Shown here piece after piece: positions 44,699 to 52,679 of a stretch of DNA of 64,000 nt. Numbering within the stretch: position 1 is the stretch's first letter; the number at the start of each line of letters is the position of its first letter. The notes under the pieces were generated by a model. That model had not been told where the DNA came from. It made no database searches and saw only the letters and a program-made list of their open reading frames with translations. This DNA comes from Fenollaria timonensis (GTDB taxonomy: Bacteria; Bacillota; Clostridia; Tissierellales; Peptoniphilaceae): positions 513,600-577,599 of the forward strand of contig NZ_LN898230.1 in NCBI RefSeq assembly GCF_001457835.1, in the 5' to 3' direction. The translations under genes and the position numbers were made by a program.

Positions 44699-46054
44699 AT
44701 GTCAATACTTAAGACCTTTACTGGAGGCGTTCATATGCCCGAGTACAAGGAATTATCAGAAAAACAAGCTATTGAAGAGCAAAAAGAGCCTAATAAAGTT
44801 GTTATTCCACTAAATCAACACGTTGGTGCTGAATGTACGCCGCTTGTTAAAAAAGGCGACTTCGTTAGAGAAGGCCAAAAGATTGGTGACAGCGATGCAT
44901 CTTTATTTGCTCCTGTTCATGCAAGTATTTCTGGTATAGTTAGAGATATTGGCAAAGTTTACACTACAGGAGGCTGGCTAGTTAATTCAATCACTATTGA
45001 AAAAGCAAGTGATGAAGAATTAGAAGCACTAGGCAATCCAAACAGTAGTGAACTTTTAATGGAAGGTTACGGTGACTTTAGAAACTTATCTAAAGAAAAA
45101 ATCATCGAACTAATTAAAGAAGCAGGAATTATAGGCATGGGTGGAGGAGCGTTCCCATCATTTGCAAAATTACAATCGTCTGATGATGGCACCATAGACA
45201 CTATAATCATCAATGCTGCTGAATGCGAGCCGTTCTTGACATGTGACCACAGAATGATGCTTGAATATTCAGACAGAATGATAGGCGGCCTTAGGATAGT
45301 TATGAAATATCTTAATGTTAGCAGTGCTTACATAGGAATTGAAGATAATAAACAAGACGCTATTGACCTACTAGAAGAAAAATTAAAAGATGACAAGTTC
45401 ATCAAAGTAGCAGTACTTAAAACTAAATTCCCTCAAGGGGACGCTTATAGAATGGTTGACTCTATCTTAGGTAGAAAAGTTCCTCAAGGAGGAAGAACTA
45501 AGAATGTTAATACATTTGTAAGTAATGTTGGTACCTTCGTAGCTATCTACGATGCAGTAACATTTGGTCACGTATCACATAAGAGAGTAGTTACAGTTAC
45601 AGGTAACGGAGTAAAAACACCTAAGAACATCAACGCATATGTTGGAACATCTATTAGAGATCTAGTTGAACAATCTGGCGGCTTTAATGGCGATGTTACA
45701 AAAGTTATAGTTGGTGGACCAATGACAGGTGTTGCTCAATATTCATTAGATACTCCTATATCAAAGAATACATCAGGTATAATCCTATTAACTGATAACG
45801 ACTACAAAGATGAAGAAGAAAGCCAATGCATAAAATGCGGTAAGTGCGTAGAAGCTTGTCCAGTACACTTAATGCCACTTTATATCTCAAGATATCAAGA
45901 GCTAGGCAACCTTAAGATGTGCGACAAATACAACGCTCAAAGCTGTATTGTATGCGGATCTTGTTCATATGTTTGTCCTGCAAAGAGATTCTTAGCTGAA
46001 AGAATTTCAGTAGCAAAGAGAGAGATAAAACAATCTCTAAGAAGATCTAGATAG
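44699..46054 (+). CDS. rnfC: Rnf complex subunit C
   Basis: Peripheral electron-entry subunit of the ferredoxin:NAD+ oxidoreductase. It has the flavin/NADH-binding signature IGMGGGAFPSFAKL (about 146-159 from ATG), and two [4Fe-4S] motifs, CIKCGKCVEACP and CIVCGSCSYVCP. 451 residues from ATG at 44699, chosen because GGGGTGA lies just ahead of it and the homology starts MSILKTFTGGVHMP; the frame is open to 44681. First gene of rnfCDGEAB. Confidence 0.96.
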   Translation: MSILKTFTGGVHMPEYKELSEKQAIEEQKEPNKVVIPLNQHVGAECTPLVKKGDFVREGQKIGDSDASLFAPVHASISGIVRDIGKVYTTGGWLVNSITIEKASDEELEALGNPNSSELLMEGYGDFRNLSKEKIIELIKEAGIIGMGGGAFPSFAKLQSSDDGTIDTIIINAAECEPFLTCDHRMMLEYSDRMIGGLRIVMKYLNVSSAYIGIEDNKQDAIDLLEEKLKDDKFIKVAVLKTKFPQGDAYRMVDSILGRKVPQGGRTKNVNTFVSNVGTFVAIYDAVTFGHVSHKRVVTVTGNGVKTPKNINAYVGTSIRDLVEQSGGFNGDVTKVIVGGPMTGVAQYSLDTPISKNTSGIILLTDNDYKDEEESQCIKCGKCVEACPVHLMPLYISRYQELGNLKMCDKYNAQSCIVCGSCSYVCPAKRFLAERISVAKREIKQSLRRSR

Positions 46055-46063
46055 GAGGGAAAT

Positions 46064-47020
46064 ATGGAAACAAATAAAAATTTACAAGAAGAAAAGCTTT
46101 ACAGAGTAAGCTTAGCTCCATATTTGCGTTCTAAGGATACTACTCAAAAGATGATGCTAGACGTTATCATAGCATTACTACCAGCTTTAGCAGCAAGTAT
46201 CTACTTTTTCGGTATGAACGCTTTAATGCTAACAGTAGTATCAGTAGCTTCATGCGTTGTAGCAGAAGTACTTATGCAAAAGTTATTCAAAAAGAAAGTT
46301 ACAGTTAGTGATTTATCAGCTGTAATTACAGGAATTTTATTAGCATTTAACTTACCAGCAAGTGCACCATGGTGGATGCCAGTATTTGGCGGTTTCTTTG
46401 CTATATGCATAGTAAAACAAATCTTCGGTGGAATCGGTTCAAACTTTATGAACCCAGCACTTGGAGCAAGAGCAGCTATCATGGCATCTTGGCCAGGACT
46501 TATAACTAATTACATCACACCTGACGGAGTAGCATCAGCTACACCACTTCAACTAATGAAGTCAGGTACAACAGCTGAATTGCCATCACTTATGGACATG
46601 GCAATTGGTAACATCGGTGGAGTTATAGGTGAAACATGTTCTATACTATTGATTCTTGGCGGAATCTACTTAATAGTAAAGAAAGTTATTGATTGGAAAA
46701 TACCTTGCTTATATATTTTAACTACAGCAGTATTATTACTAGCATTTGGTGTCGACATAAGCTTATTGCCATACCATATACTTGGCGGAGGACTTATACT
46801 AGGTGCCTTCTTCATGGCAACAGATTTCGTTACATGTCCTGTAACACCTAATGGTAGAATCATATTTGCTATAGGCTGCGGTCTAATCACTGCTATAATC
46901 AGAATATATGGCGGTATGGCAGAAGGTGTTTCATATGCGATCATACTTATGAACACAGCTACACCATTAATCGAGTCATTAACTACACCTAAGGTATTTG
47001 GGGAGGTTAAGAGCAAATGA
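46064..47020 (+). CDS. rnfD: Rnf complex subunit D
   Basis: Integral membrane subunit with covalently bound FMN. Eight or nine hydrophobic segments; the flavinylation motif is in ASATPLQLMKSG (Thr near residue 161), and conserved ALGARAAIMASWPG and FFMATDFVTCPVTPNGR segments are present. 318 residues. Follows rnfC by 9 bp and overlaps rnfG by 4 bp. Confidence 0.95.
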   Translation: METNKNLQEEKLYRVSLAPYLRSKDTTQKMMLDVIIALLPALAASIYFFGMNALMLTVVSVASCVVAEVLMQKLFKKKVTVSDLSAVITGILLAFNLPASAPWWMPVFGGFFAICIVKQIFGGIGSNFMNPALGARAAIMASWPGLITNYITPDGVASATPLQLMKSGTTAELPSLMDMAIGNIGGVIGETCSILLILGGIYLIVKKVIDWKIPCLYILTTAVLLLAFGVDISLLPYHILGGGLILGAFFMATDFVTCPVTPNGRIIFAIGCGLITAIIRIYGGMAEGVSYAIILMNTATPLIESLTTPKVFGEVKSK

Positions 47021-47580
47021 AAGAAACATTAAAACTTGGTTTAATATTATTCATCATTGCAGCTTTCTCTGGTGGAGTTTTATCTTACACAAACAGTTTG
47101 ACTAAGCCTATCATAGACCAAAGGGAATATGAAGAAACTCAAGCTGCTTTCAAAGAATTAATTCCAGAAGCTGATAGCTTTGATCAGCTTGATGCAGCAA
47201 AACTTGAAAGCTTAAAGAGTGAAAATAAAAAGATTCAAGATATATACGAAGCGAAAAAAGATGGTTCAGTTATAGGATACACATTCAAAACTTCTGGATC
47301 AGGTTATGGCGGAGACGTTGTTATATTAACAGGCGTTGCAGAAGATAAGATTACTAAGATACTTGTTTTATCACACAAAGAGACACCATCACTAGGCGAT
47401 AGAATCGAAGATGATGAGTTCAAAGATCAATTTGTTGATAAAGATGCAAGCAATGAATTAGTTTTATCAAAGAGCGCTTCTGGAGAAGAAATACAAGCTA
47501 TATCAGGCTCAACTATCTCCTCAAGAGCAACTGTAGAAGCTGTTAATCAAGCAATTGACGCATTAAGTAAGATAAAGTAG
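47017..47580 (+). CDS. rnfG: Rnf complex subunit G
   Basis: Extracytoplasmic-facing flavoprotein of the Rnf complex. One N-terminal membrane helix (about 5-25), then an FMN-binding domain with GYTFKTSGSGYGGDVVILTG and the flavin-Thr motif SGSTISSRATVEAVNQAI near the C-terminus. 187 residues. Serine in SGST replaces the alanine of the common SGAT form, but the threonine is retained. Confidence 0.94.
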   Translation: MKETLKLGLILFIIAAFSGGVLSYTNSLTKPIIDQREYEETQAAFKELIPEADSFDQLDAAKLESLKSENKKIQDIYEAKKDGSVIGYTFKTSGSGYGGDVVILTGVAEDKITKILVLSHKETPSLGDRIEDDEFKDQFVDKDASNELVLSKSASGEEIQAISGSTISSRATVEAVNQAIDALSKIK

Positions 47581-47589
47581 AGGTGCGAG

Positions 47590-48186
47590 ATGAAGATATC
47601 AAAAATATTTAAAGACGGTATGGTTGACGGCAACCCAATATTGTCACAATTAGTTGGTCTATGCTCAGTACTTGCCATCTCTAGTACTCTTAAAAACTCA
47701 GTTACAATGGCAGTTGCTGTAATGATAGTTACAATCCTATCGAACATATTTATTTCTTTATTAAGAAAGATTATTCCTTCAAAGATAAGAATACCTATAT
47801 ATATAGTTATCATAGCAACATTCGTTACTATCATAGACTTAGTATTACACGCATATTTACCAGATATGTATAAGCAACTAGGCTTATTCATTCCACTTAT
47901 CGTAGTTAACTGTATGATACTTGCAAGAGCAGAAAGCTTTGCATCAAAGAACAACGTTTTCTACTCAATGATAGATGGTTTTGCATCTGGTCTAGGTTAT
48001 GCTATCGCAATATGCGCATTAGGTTTTGTTAGAGAATTAATAGGCGCTGGATCAATCTGGGGCAAACAAATCTTCCAAGGAGCTAGTTTATTTGTACTTC
48101 CTCCAGGAGCATTCATTGTTCTAGGTATATTCGTAGCCATCTTTAACATTTACTTATTAAAGAGCAAAAAGAAGGAGGAAAACTAG
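47590..48186 (+). CDS. rnfE: Rnf complex subunit E
   Basis: Membrane subunit of six helices, homologous to RnfA and NqrD. It begins KISKIFKDGMVDGNPILSQL and has GLCSVLAISSTLKNS, LIVVNCMILARAESFASKNN and GFVRELIGAGSIWGKQIF, the Cys in VNC and the Cys in GLC being iron-sulfur ligands at the subunit interface in this family. 198 residues. The stop is immediately followed by rnfA. Confidence 0.94.
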   Translation: MKISKIFKDGMVDGNPILSQLVGLCSVLAISSTLKNSVTMAVAVMIVTILSNIFISLLRKIIPSKIRIPIYIVIIATFVTIIDLVLHAYLPDMYKQLGLFIPLIVVNCMILARAESFASKNNVFYSMIDGFASGLGYAIAICALGFVRELIGAGSIWGKQIFQGASLFVLPPGAFIVLGIFVAIFNIYLLKSKKKEEN

Positions 48187-48762
48187 ATGGGAACAATATT
48201 TAAGATTTTAATTTCTACAATTTTTGTAAACAACTACGTTTTCGCTCAATTCTTAGGAATTTGTCCGTTCCTTGGTGTTTCAAGTAAGGTAGAGACAGCT
48301 ACAGGTATGAGTGTGGCTGTAACATTCGTTGTTACACTTGCTTCAATCATAACTTATTATGTACAAATACTATTACTTAACCCATTTAACTTAGGATATT
48401 TACAAACAATTGTATTTATACTTATCATAGCATCCTTAGTACAATTTGTTGAAATGGTTATAAAGAAGATATCACCAGCACTTTACGGAGCTATGGGTGT
48501 ATTCTTACCACTAATCACAACAAACTGTATGGTACTTGGTGTTGCTATACTTAACATTCAAAGTGAATACAACATATTTGAAGTAATTACAAACGCTATA
48601 GGCGCATCACTTGGTTTTGGTTTAGCACTAATACTACTTTCTTCACTAAGAGAAAAGCTTGAACTTGTTGATGTACCTGAGCCACTTAAGGGAATGCCTC
48701 TTGCACTAATCGCAGCTGGACTTATGTCTATCGCGTTTATGGGCTTCTCAGGACTAGTATAG
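48187..48762 (+). CDS. rnfA: Rnf complex subunit A
   Basis: Membrane subunit paired with RnfE. Typical segments: FVNNYVFAQFLGICPFLGVS and LITTNCMVLGVAILNIQSEY, with cysteines in GICPF and TTNC matching those in RnfE; the shared [2Fe-2S] lies between the two. 191 residues. GAAAAC-TAG-ATG links it directly to rnfE. Confidence 0.95.
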   Translation: MGTIFKILISTIFVNNYVFAQFLGICPFLGVSSKVETATGMSVAVTFVVTLASIITYYVQILLLNPFNLGYLQTIVFILIIASLVQFVEMVIKKISPALYGAMGVFLPLITTNCMVLGVAILNIQSEYNIFEVITNAIGASLGFGLALILLSSLREKLELVDVPEPLKGMPLALIAAGLMSIAFMGFSGLV

Positions 48763-48772
48763 GAGGTAGAAT

Positions 48773-49681
48773 ATGGAAGTATATTTAATACCTATAGCAG
48801 TCTGTGGTATCATAGGCTTGATATTCGCTGTTTTACTATCAATAGCTTCAAAAGTATTTGAAGTAAAACTAGATCCAACTGTAGATAAAGTATTATCTGC
48901 ACTACCAGGAGCTAACTGCGGTGCTTGTGGTTTCCCTGGTTGCGAAGGACTTGCAAATGCAATCGCTAAGGGCGATGCACCTGTTAATGCATGTCCAGTA
49001 GGTGGAGCAACATGCGCAAGTAAGATAGCTGAAATACTTGGTGTTGATGCAGGTAGCTCTGAAAAGATGGTTGCCAATGTATTATGCCAAGGCGATTGCG
49101 ACAAAACAAAAATTAAATACGATTATAAAGGCATAGAAAGCTGTTCATTTGCATCACAAATATCAGGCGGACCAAAGTCATGTGAGTTTGGATGCGTTGG
49201 TTGTGCATCTTGTGTTAAGGCATGTCCATTCGATGCTATAGAGATGAGAAATGGTGTTGCATTTGTTCTAAAGGATAAATGTAAGGCTTGTAAGATATGT
49301 GTTGGCGTATGTCCAAAGAAAATTATCGAGATGGTTCCATACAAGAGCAAGGTATTTGTTAAGTGTAAAAACACTAATATGGGCAAGAAAGTTAAAGAAG
49401 CATGCAGCGTAGGTTGTATCGGCTGCAAGATATGCGTTAAGAACTGTCCAAAGGATACTATAGCTTTTGAAAATAACTTAGCTCACATTGTTTACGAAGG
49501 ATGTATCAACTGTACTATATGTGCACAAAAATGTCCTACAAAGGCAATTCATGCTGAGAACTTGAAACCAAAGCCAGCAGCTCCAAAGGTTGAAGCACCT
49601 AAGGCAGAGGCTCCAAAAGCCGATGCGCCTGCAAAGGAAGAAGCAAAGGCAGCTGAAACTGTTAGCAAAGAAGAAAATTAA
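48773..49681 (+). CDS. rnfB: Rnf complex subunit B with Ala/Pro/Lys tail
   Basis: Ferredoxin-oxidising subunit. A membrane helix (about 4-24), an N-terminal [4Fe-4S] motif CGACGFPGCEGLANAI, then four ferredoxin-type motifs CVGCASCVKACP, CKACKICVGVCP, CIGCKICVKNCP and CINCTICAQKCP, five clusters in all. The last 40 residues are low complexity Ala/Pro/Lys/Glu (KPAAPKVEAPKAEAPKAD) and are not part of the conserved protein. 302 residues. Last gene of the rnf operon, after which comes a stem-loop. Confidence 0.95.
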   Translation: MEVYLIPIAVCGIIGLIFAVLLSIASKVFEVKLDPTVDKVLSALPGANCGACGFPGCEGLANAIAKGDAPVNACPVGGATCASKIAEILGVDAGSSEKMVANVLCQGDCDKTKIKYDYKGIESCSFASQISGGPKSCEFGCVGCASCVKACPFDAIEMRNGVAFVLKDKCKACKICVGVCPKKIIEMVPYKSKVFVKCKNTNMGKKVKEACSVGCIGCKICVKNCPKDTIAFENNLAHIVYEGCINCTICAQKCPTKAIHAENLKPKPAAPKVEAPKAEAPKADAPAKEEAKAAETVSKEEN

Positions 49682-49692
49682 TCAATATTATC

Positions 49693-49725
49693 TTTTAAGG
49701 GTATGGTAGAGCCATACCCTTAAAA
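49693..49725. other. Long stem-loop after rnfB
   Basis: TTTTAAGGGTATGG (49693-49706) and CCATACCCTTAAAA (49712-49725) form a perfect 14-bp stem around TAGAG. There is no T-run after it on the + strand, so full termination is unlikely; it may protect the rnf message or lower transcription into the NusG-II gene. Confidence 0.75.
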
Positions 49726-49747
49726 CGATAAATAAGAAGGTTATTAT

Positions 49748-50131
49748 ATGAAAAAATTAGACGTTGTTTTAATAATATCTTTAATATTATTTTCATTTAT
49801 CTTTATCATTAAAGATAAATTTTTCGCGCCTAATACAAATGATATATACATATCCATCTCAGTAGATGGCAAAGATTATAAGAGATTAGAATTTAAAGAT
49901 GAGACATATACATATCCATTAAAAACGCAGTTCGGCTTTAACAAAATCGAAGTTGCTAAAGACTACGTAAGAGTATTGGAGGCGGACTGTCCAAATAAGC
50001 TAGACGTTTTGCAAGGAAAGATACATAGTACAAATCAAAGCATAGTTTGTATACCAAATAGGATGATTATTGAGATAAGATCAAAAACTGATCATAAAGA
50101 TGATGACGAAATGGATGCAGTGATTAAATGA
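49748..50131 (+). CDS. NusG domain II-like membrane-anchored protein
   Basis: 127 residues: an N-terminal membrane helix (about 5-21) and an extracellular NusG_II-type beta domain (YISISVDGKDYKRLEF, VRVLEADCPNKLDVLQGKI, and SIVCIPNRMIIEI). The cysteine pair in EADCP and VCIPN is family typical. Genes of this family stand beside Rnf and Gx-transporter genes in many Firmicutes; the function is unknown. It overlaps the next gene by 4 bp. Confidence 0.85.
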   Translation: MKKLDVVLIISLILFSFIFIIKDKFFAPNTNDIYISISVDGKDYKRLEFKDETYTYPLKTQFGFNKIEVAKDYVRVLEADCPNKLDVLQGKIHSTNQSIVCIPNRMIIEIRSKTDHKDDDEMDAVIK

Positions 50132-50643
50132 TGAAGACTAAAGATTTTATATACATCGCTTTATTCACTGTATTTGCAGTTGTTTTAAGCATCATAGAAA
50201 ACTTCATACCACTTTCGTTTAGTATACCAGGCTTAAGAATAGGGCTTGCGAACATCGCTGTTTTAGCAGTTTTGTATCTCTACTCATTTAAGTACGCTAT
50301 ATTTATTATCATTATAAAGAACTTATTAGTATTTCTTCAATTTGGTAACATCATAGCATTTTTGATGTCAATGACTGGGGGGTTACTTAGCGTAATCTTT
50401 ATGTATATATTTAAGCGCTACTTCGATAAGTACTTTAGCATATATGGCGTAAGTGCAGTCGGCGCATTCTTTCACAATTTTGGTCAAATATTATGCGCAT
50501 CGATATTATTATCAAATAATGTCATATTTGGATATTTGCCAATACTTGTGATTATCGGCACATTTACATCCATACTTATAGCTAAAATTGCAGAACTTTT
50601 TATCAATAGATTTAAGAATATCAGAGGGTTTATAAATGAATGA
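50128..50643 (+). CDS. Gx transporter family protein
   Basis: 171-residue, multi-pass protein of the 'heptaprenyl diphosphate synthase component I' Pfam family, now usually called Gx transporter. Recognised by SIPGLRIGLANIAVLAVLYL and MTGGLLSVIFMYIFKRYF. It is co-transcribed with the NusG-II gene, a pair found together in many Firmicutes. An ECF-like import role has been suggested for the family; nothing here fixes a substrate. Confidence 0.85.
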   Translation: MMKTKDFIYIALFTVFAVVLSIIENFIPLSFSIPGLRIGLANIAVLAVLYLYSFKYAIFIIIIKNLLVFLQFGNIIAFLMSMTGGLLSVIFMYIFKRYFDKYFSIYGVSAVGAFFHNFGQILCASILLSNNVIFGYLPILVIIGTFTSILIAKIAELFINRFKNIRGFINE

Positions 50644-51337
50644 TTTTGAAGAGAAAAAATTAATGATGCAAGACATAAAGCTTGACGAAAGGCCAAGAGA
50701 AAAGCTTATTAGCCGCGGAAGAGAAGCACTTGAACTAGCTGAGATCCTTGCTATAATCATAGGTACAGGTACTACAAACAGTAGTGCGATTGATTTATCT
50801 AAAGAAATTTTAAAAAGATTTAATAACTTAAATGGCTACGCTTCACTAAAGGTAGAGGACCTTACTGAGGTTAATGGCATTGGCAAGGCAAAGGCATGTC
50901 AAATAATTGCCGCACTTGAATTAGCAAGGAGACTTACAGGACCATCTAGCCTATATGAAGCAGAAAGCTTAAACGATCCAAAAAAGGTTTACAAAGCCTA
51001 TAGAAATGAGTTTATGAACGAGCCACAAGAAAAGTTTATAGTTCTTGCACTTGATACAAAACTTAAACTTATTAAGATAATCGAAGTCTCTAAAGGCACT
51101 GTGAACTCAACGCAAGTACATCCAAGAGACGTATTTAGAGACCTTGTAAAGTGCAACGCAAGCAGCTGCATACTTATTCATAACCACCCAAGTGGTGACT
51201 CGAGCCCATCTAATGAGGATAAATTATTAACTGACAGACTTGTAGAGTGCTCGAAAATTATTGGTATATCTATTTTAGATCATTTAATTATTGGAGATAC
51301 ATTCTTTAGTTTTAAAGAACATAATCTCATGGAGTGA
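50636..51337 (+). CDS. radC: RadC-family JAMM/MPN protein
   Basis: 233 residues. N-terminal helix-hairpin-helix part (RPREKLISRGREALELAEIL, VNGIGKAKACQIIAALEL) and the C-terminal metal-binding JAMM motif EVSKGTVNSTQVHPRDVF with LIHNHPSGDSSPSNED. Named for DNA repair, but the repair role is disputed. Preceding mreC is its usual place in Firmicutes. It overlaps the Gx gene by 8 bp. Confidence 0.94.
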   Translation: MNDFEEKKLMMQDIKLDERPREKLISRGREALELAEILAIIIGTGTTNSSAIDLSKEILKRFNNLNGYASLKVEDLTEVNGIGKAKACQIIAALELARRLTGPSSLYEAESLNDPKKVYKAYRNEFMNEPQEKFIVLALDTKLKLIKIIEVSKGTVNSTQVHPRDVFRDLVKCNASSCILIHNHPSGDSSPSNEDKLLTDRLVECSKIIGISILDHLIIGDTFFSFKEHNLME

Positions 51338-51341
51338 TAGA

Positions 51342-52175
51342 ATGAATTTTATTAAGAAACATAAAGTATTTTTCACAATTTTAATTTTATTATTAGCCAT
51401 AGTCTTGATTATTAGCCTTAACAATAAAAAGAAAGGGCTTAATAGTCTTGAGTCTGCTCCTAGCGATATTATGAGTAAGGTATCGGCCTTCTTCTATGAT
51501 GGAGCAAACAGAATTTCTAATGGTTTTAAAAATTTATTTTCAAAAGATGATACAAGTAGCAAGATCAAAGAGCTTGAAGACAAAGTAACTGTGCTTGAAG
51601 ACAAGAACAGAGAGCTCGAAACAGTTATTATGAAGTCATCTTATCTTAAAAAAGAATACAATTTACTACAAAATACAAAATATGATTTAACAAAGGCCAA
51701 GATAGCGTCTATGGATCCTGATGAATGGTACAAGAGATTTACCATCAACAAGGGAACAAAAGACGGTATTAAAGATGGTGACATAGTTATAGGCGCTTCT
51801 GAGATACAAAACAATGTATATATCGAAGGCCTATTAGGCAAGGTTACTGACGCATCAAAGGATTCATCCAGAGTTATTTCGCTTAACGACGATAAGTTTA
51901 AAGTAAGTTTTAATATACTTAGAAACAACGAATCGGGCGTTATGGGCGGCACTTTCGACTCGACTATCGAAGGTTACATGTTTGACTCAAACGCAGACGT
52001 CCTTGTTGGTGATAAGCTTATCACTTCTAGCTCATCTGATGAGTATCCAGCAAACATCTACCTTGGTGAAGTAGTTGAAGTAGTTAATGATGAGTCCAAT
52101 CTTAAGAAGATTATCAAAATAAAAGCAGCAGTAGATATAAAAGACGTTTCCAATGTATTTATAATAAAAAGGTAG
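51342..52175 (+). CDS. mreC: Rod shape-determining protein MreC
   Basis: Bitopic wall-elongation protein: a membrane helix (about 8-24), a coiled coil (KIKELEDKVTVLEDKNRELE, about 72-105) and the beta-barrel domain (YKRFTINKGTKDGIKDGDIV to the end). The frame is open to 51291 inside radC, but ATG at 51342 with GGAGTGAT ahead begins MNFIKKHKVFF as expected. 277 residues. mreB, which often precedes mreC, is not at this locus. Confidence 0.92.
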   Translation: MNFIKKHKVFFTILILLLAIVLIISLNNKKKGLNSLESAPSDIMSKVSAFFYDGANRISNGFKNLFSKDDTSSKIKELEDKVTVLEDKNRELETVIMKSSYLKKEYNLLQNTKYDLTKAKIASMDPDEWYKRFTINKGTKDGIKDGDIVIGASEIQNNVYIEGLLGKVTDASKDSSRVISLNDDKFKVSFNILRNNESGVMGGTFDSTIEGYMFDSNADVLVGDKLITSSSSDEYPANIYLGEVVEVVNDESNLKKIIKIKAAVDIKDVSNVFIIKR

Positions 52176-52179
52176 CGAG

Positions 52180-52671
52180 ATGAAAATATTAGCGTTTTTA
52201 ATTTTTTTATTTATAAACTATATATTAAAAGCAGCGATTTTGCCAAACTTCTTGCCGCCTAACTTTGTCTTTAACTTAACGCTGTGTATAATTGTTTCGC
52301 TTGCCTTACTTGCAAAAGAGAGAGAAGGCTTAGTTTGGACAGTGCTAGTAGCCACTCTAAACGATTTACTTGCACATGAAGTATTGTTTGTAAATTTATT
52401 TTTATTTACAATAATCTATCTAATGATATATTTCATCAGAGACAACATTAACATGGAGAATTTATTAAGCATAGCTTTAATTAATATAGTAGTTTATATA
52501 TTCTATGTGCTCGCTACATATGTACTTTTAAGCTTTATGAGAGTAAATGTAGTTATTGCGCAGCTTGCAAGAAATATTTTCTCTATAAAGATAGTATTCG
52601 TAGCTCTATATGGGGTACTTTCATATCTAATATCAAAGAGGATATTCAGGTATAAGAACTATGATATCTAG
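52180..52671 (+). CDS. mreD: Rod shape-determining protein MreD
   Basis: 163-residue, five-helix membrane protein with the MreD pattern (KILAFLIFLFINYILKAAIL, LPPNFVFNLTLCIIVSLALL, VWTVLVATLNDLLAHEVLFV). Sequence conservation in this family is low, so the call relies partly on its place between mreC and the PBP2 gene. Two bases separate its RBS from mreC. Confidence 0.87.
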   Translation: MKILAFLIFLFINYILKAAILPNFLPPNFVFNLTLCIIVSLALLAKEREGLVWTVLVATLNDLLAHEVLFVNLFLFTIIYLMIYFIRDNINMENLLSIALINIVVYIFYVLATYVLLSFMRVNVVIAQLARNIFSIKIVFVALYGVLSYLISKRIFRYKNYDI

Positions 52672-52679
52672 GTGATTTC

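Noticed and set aside
49693-49725. Classic terminator after rnfB
   Set aside because: The stem is excellent but no T-run follows on the + strand; kept as a stem-loop of unknown role.
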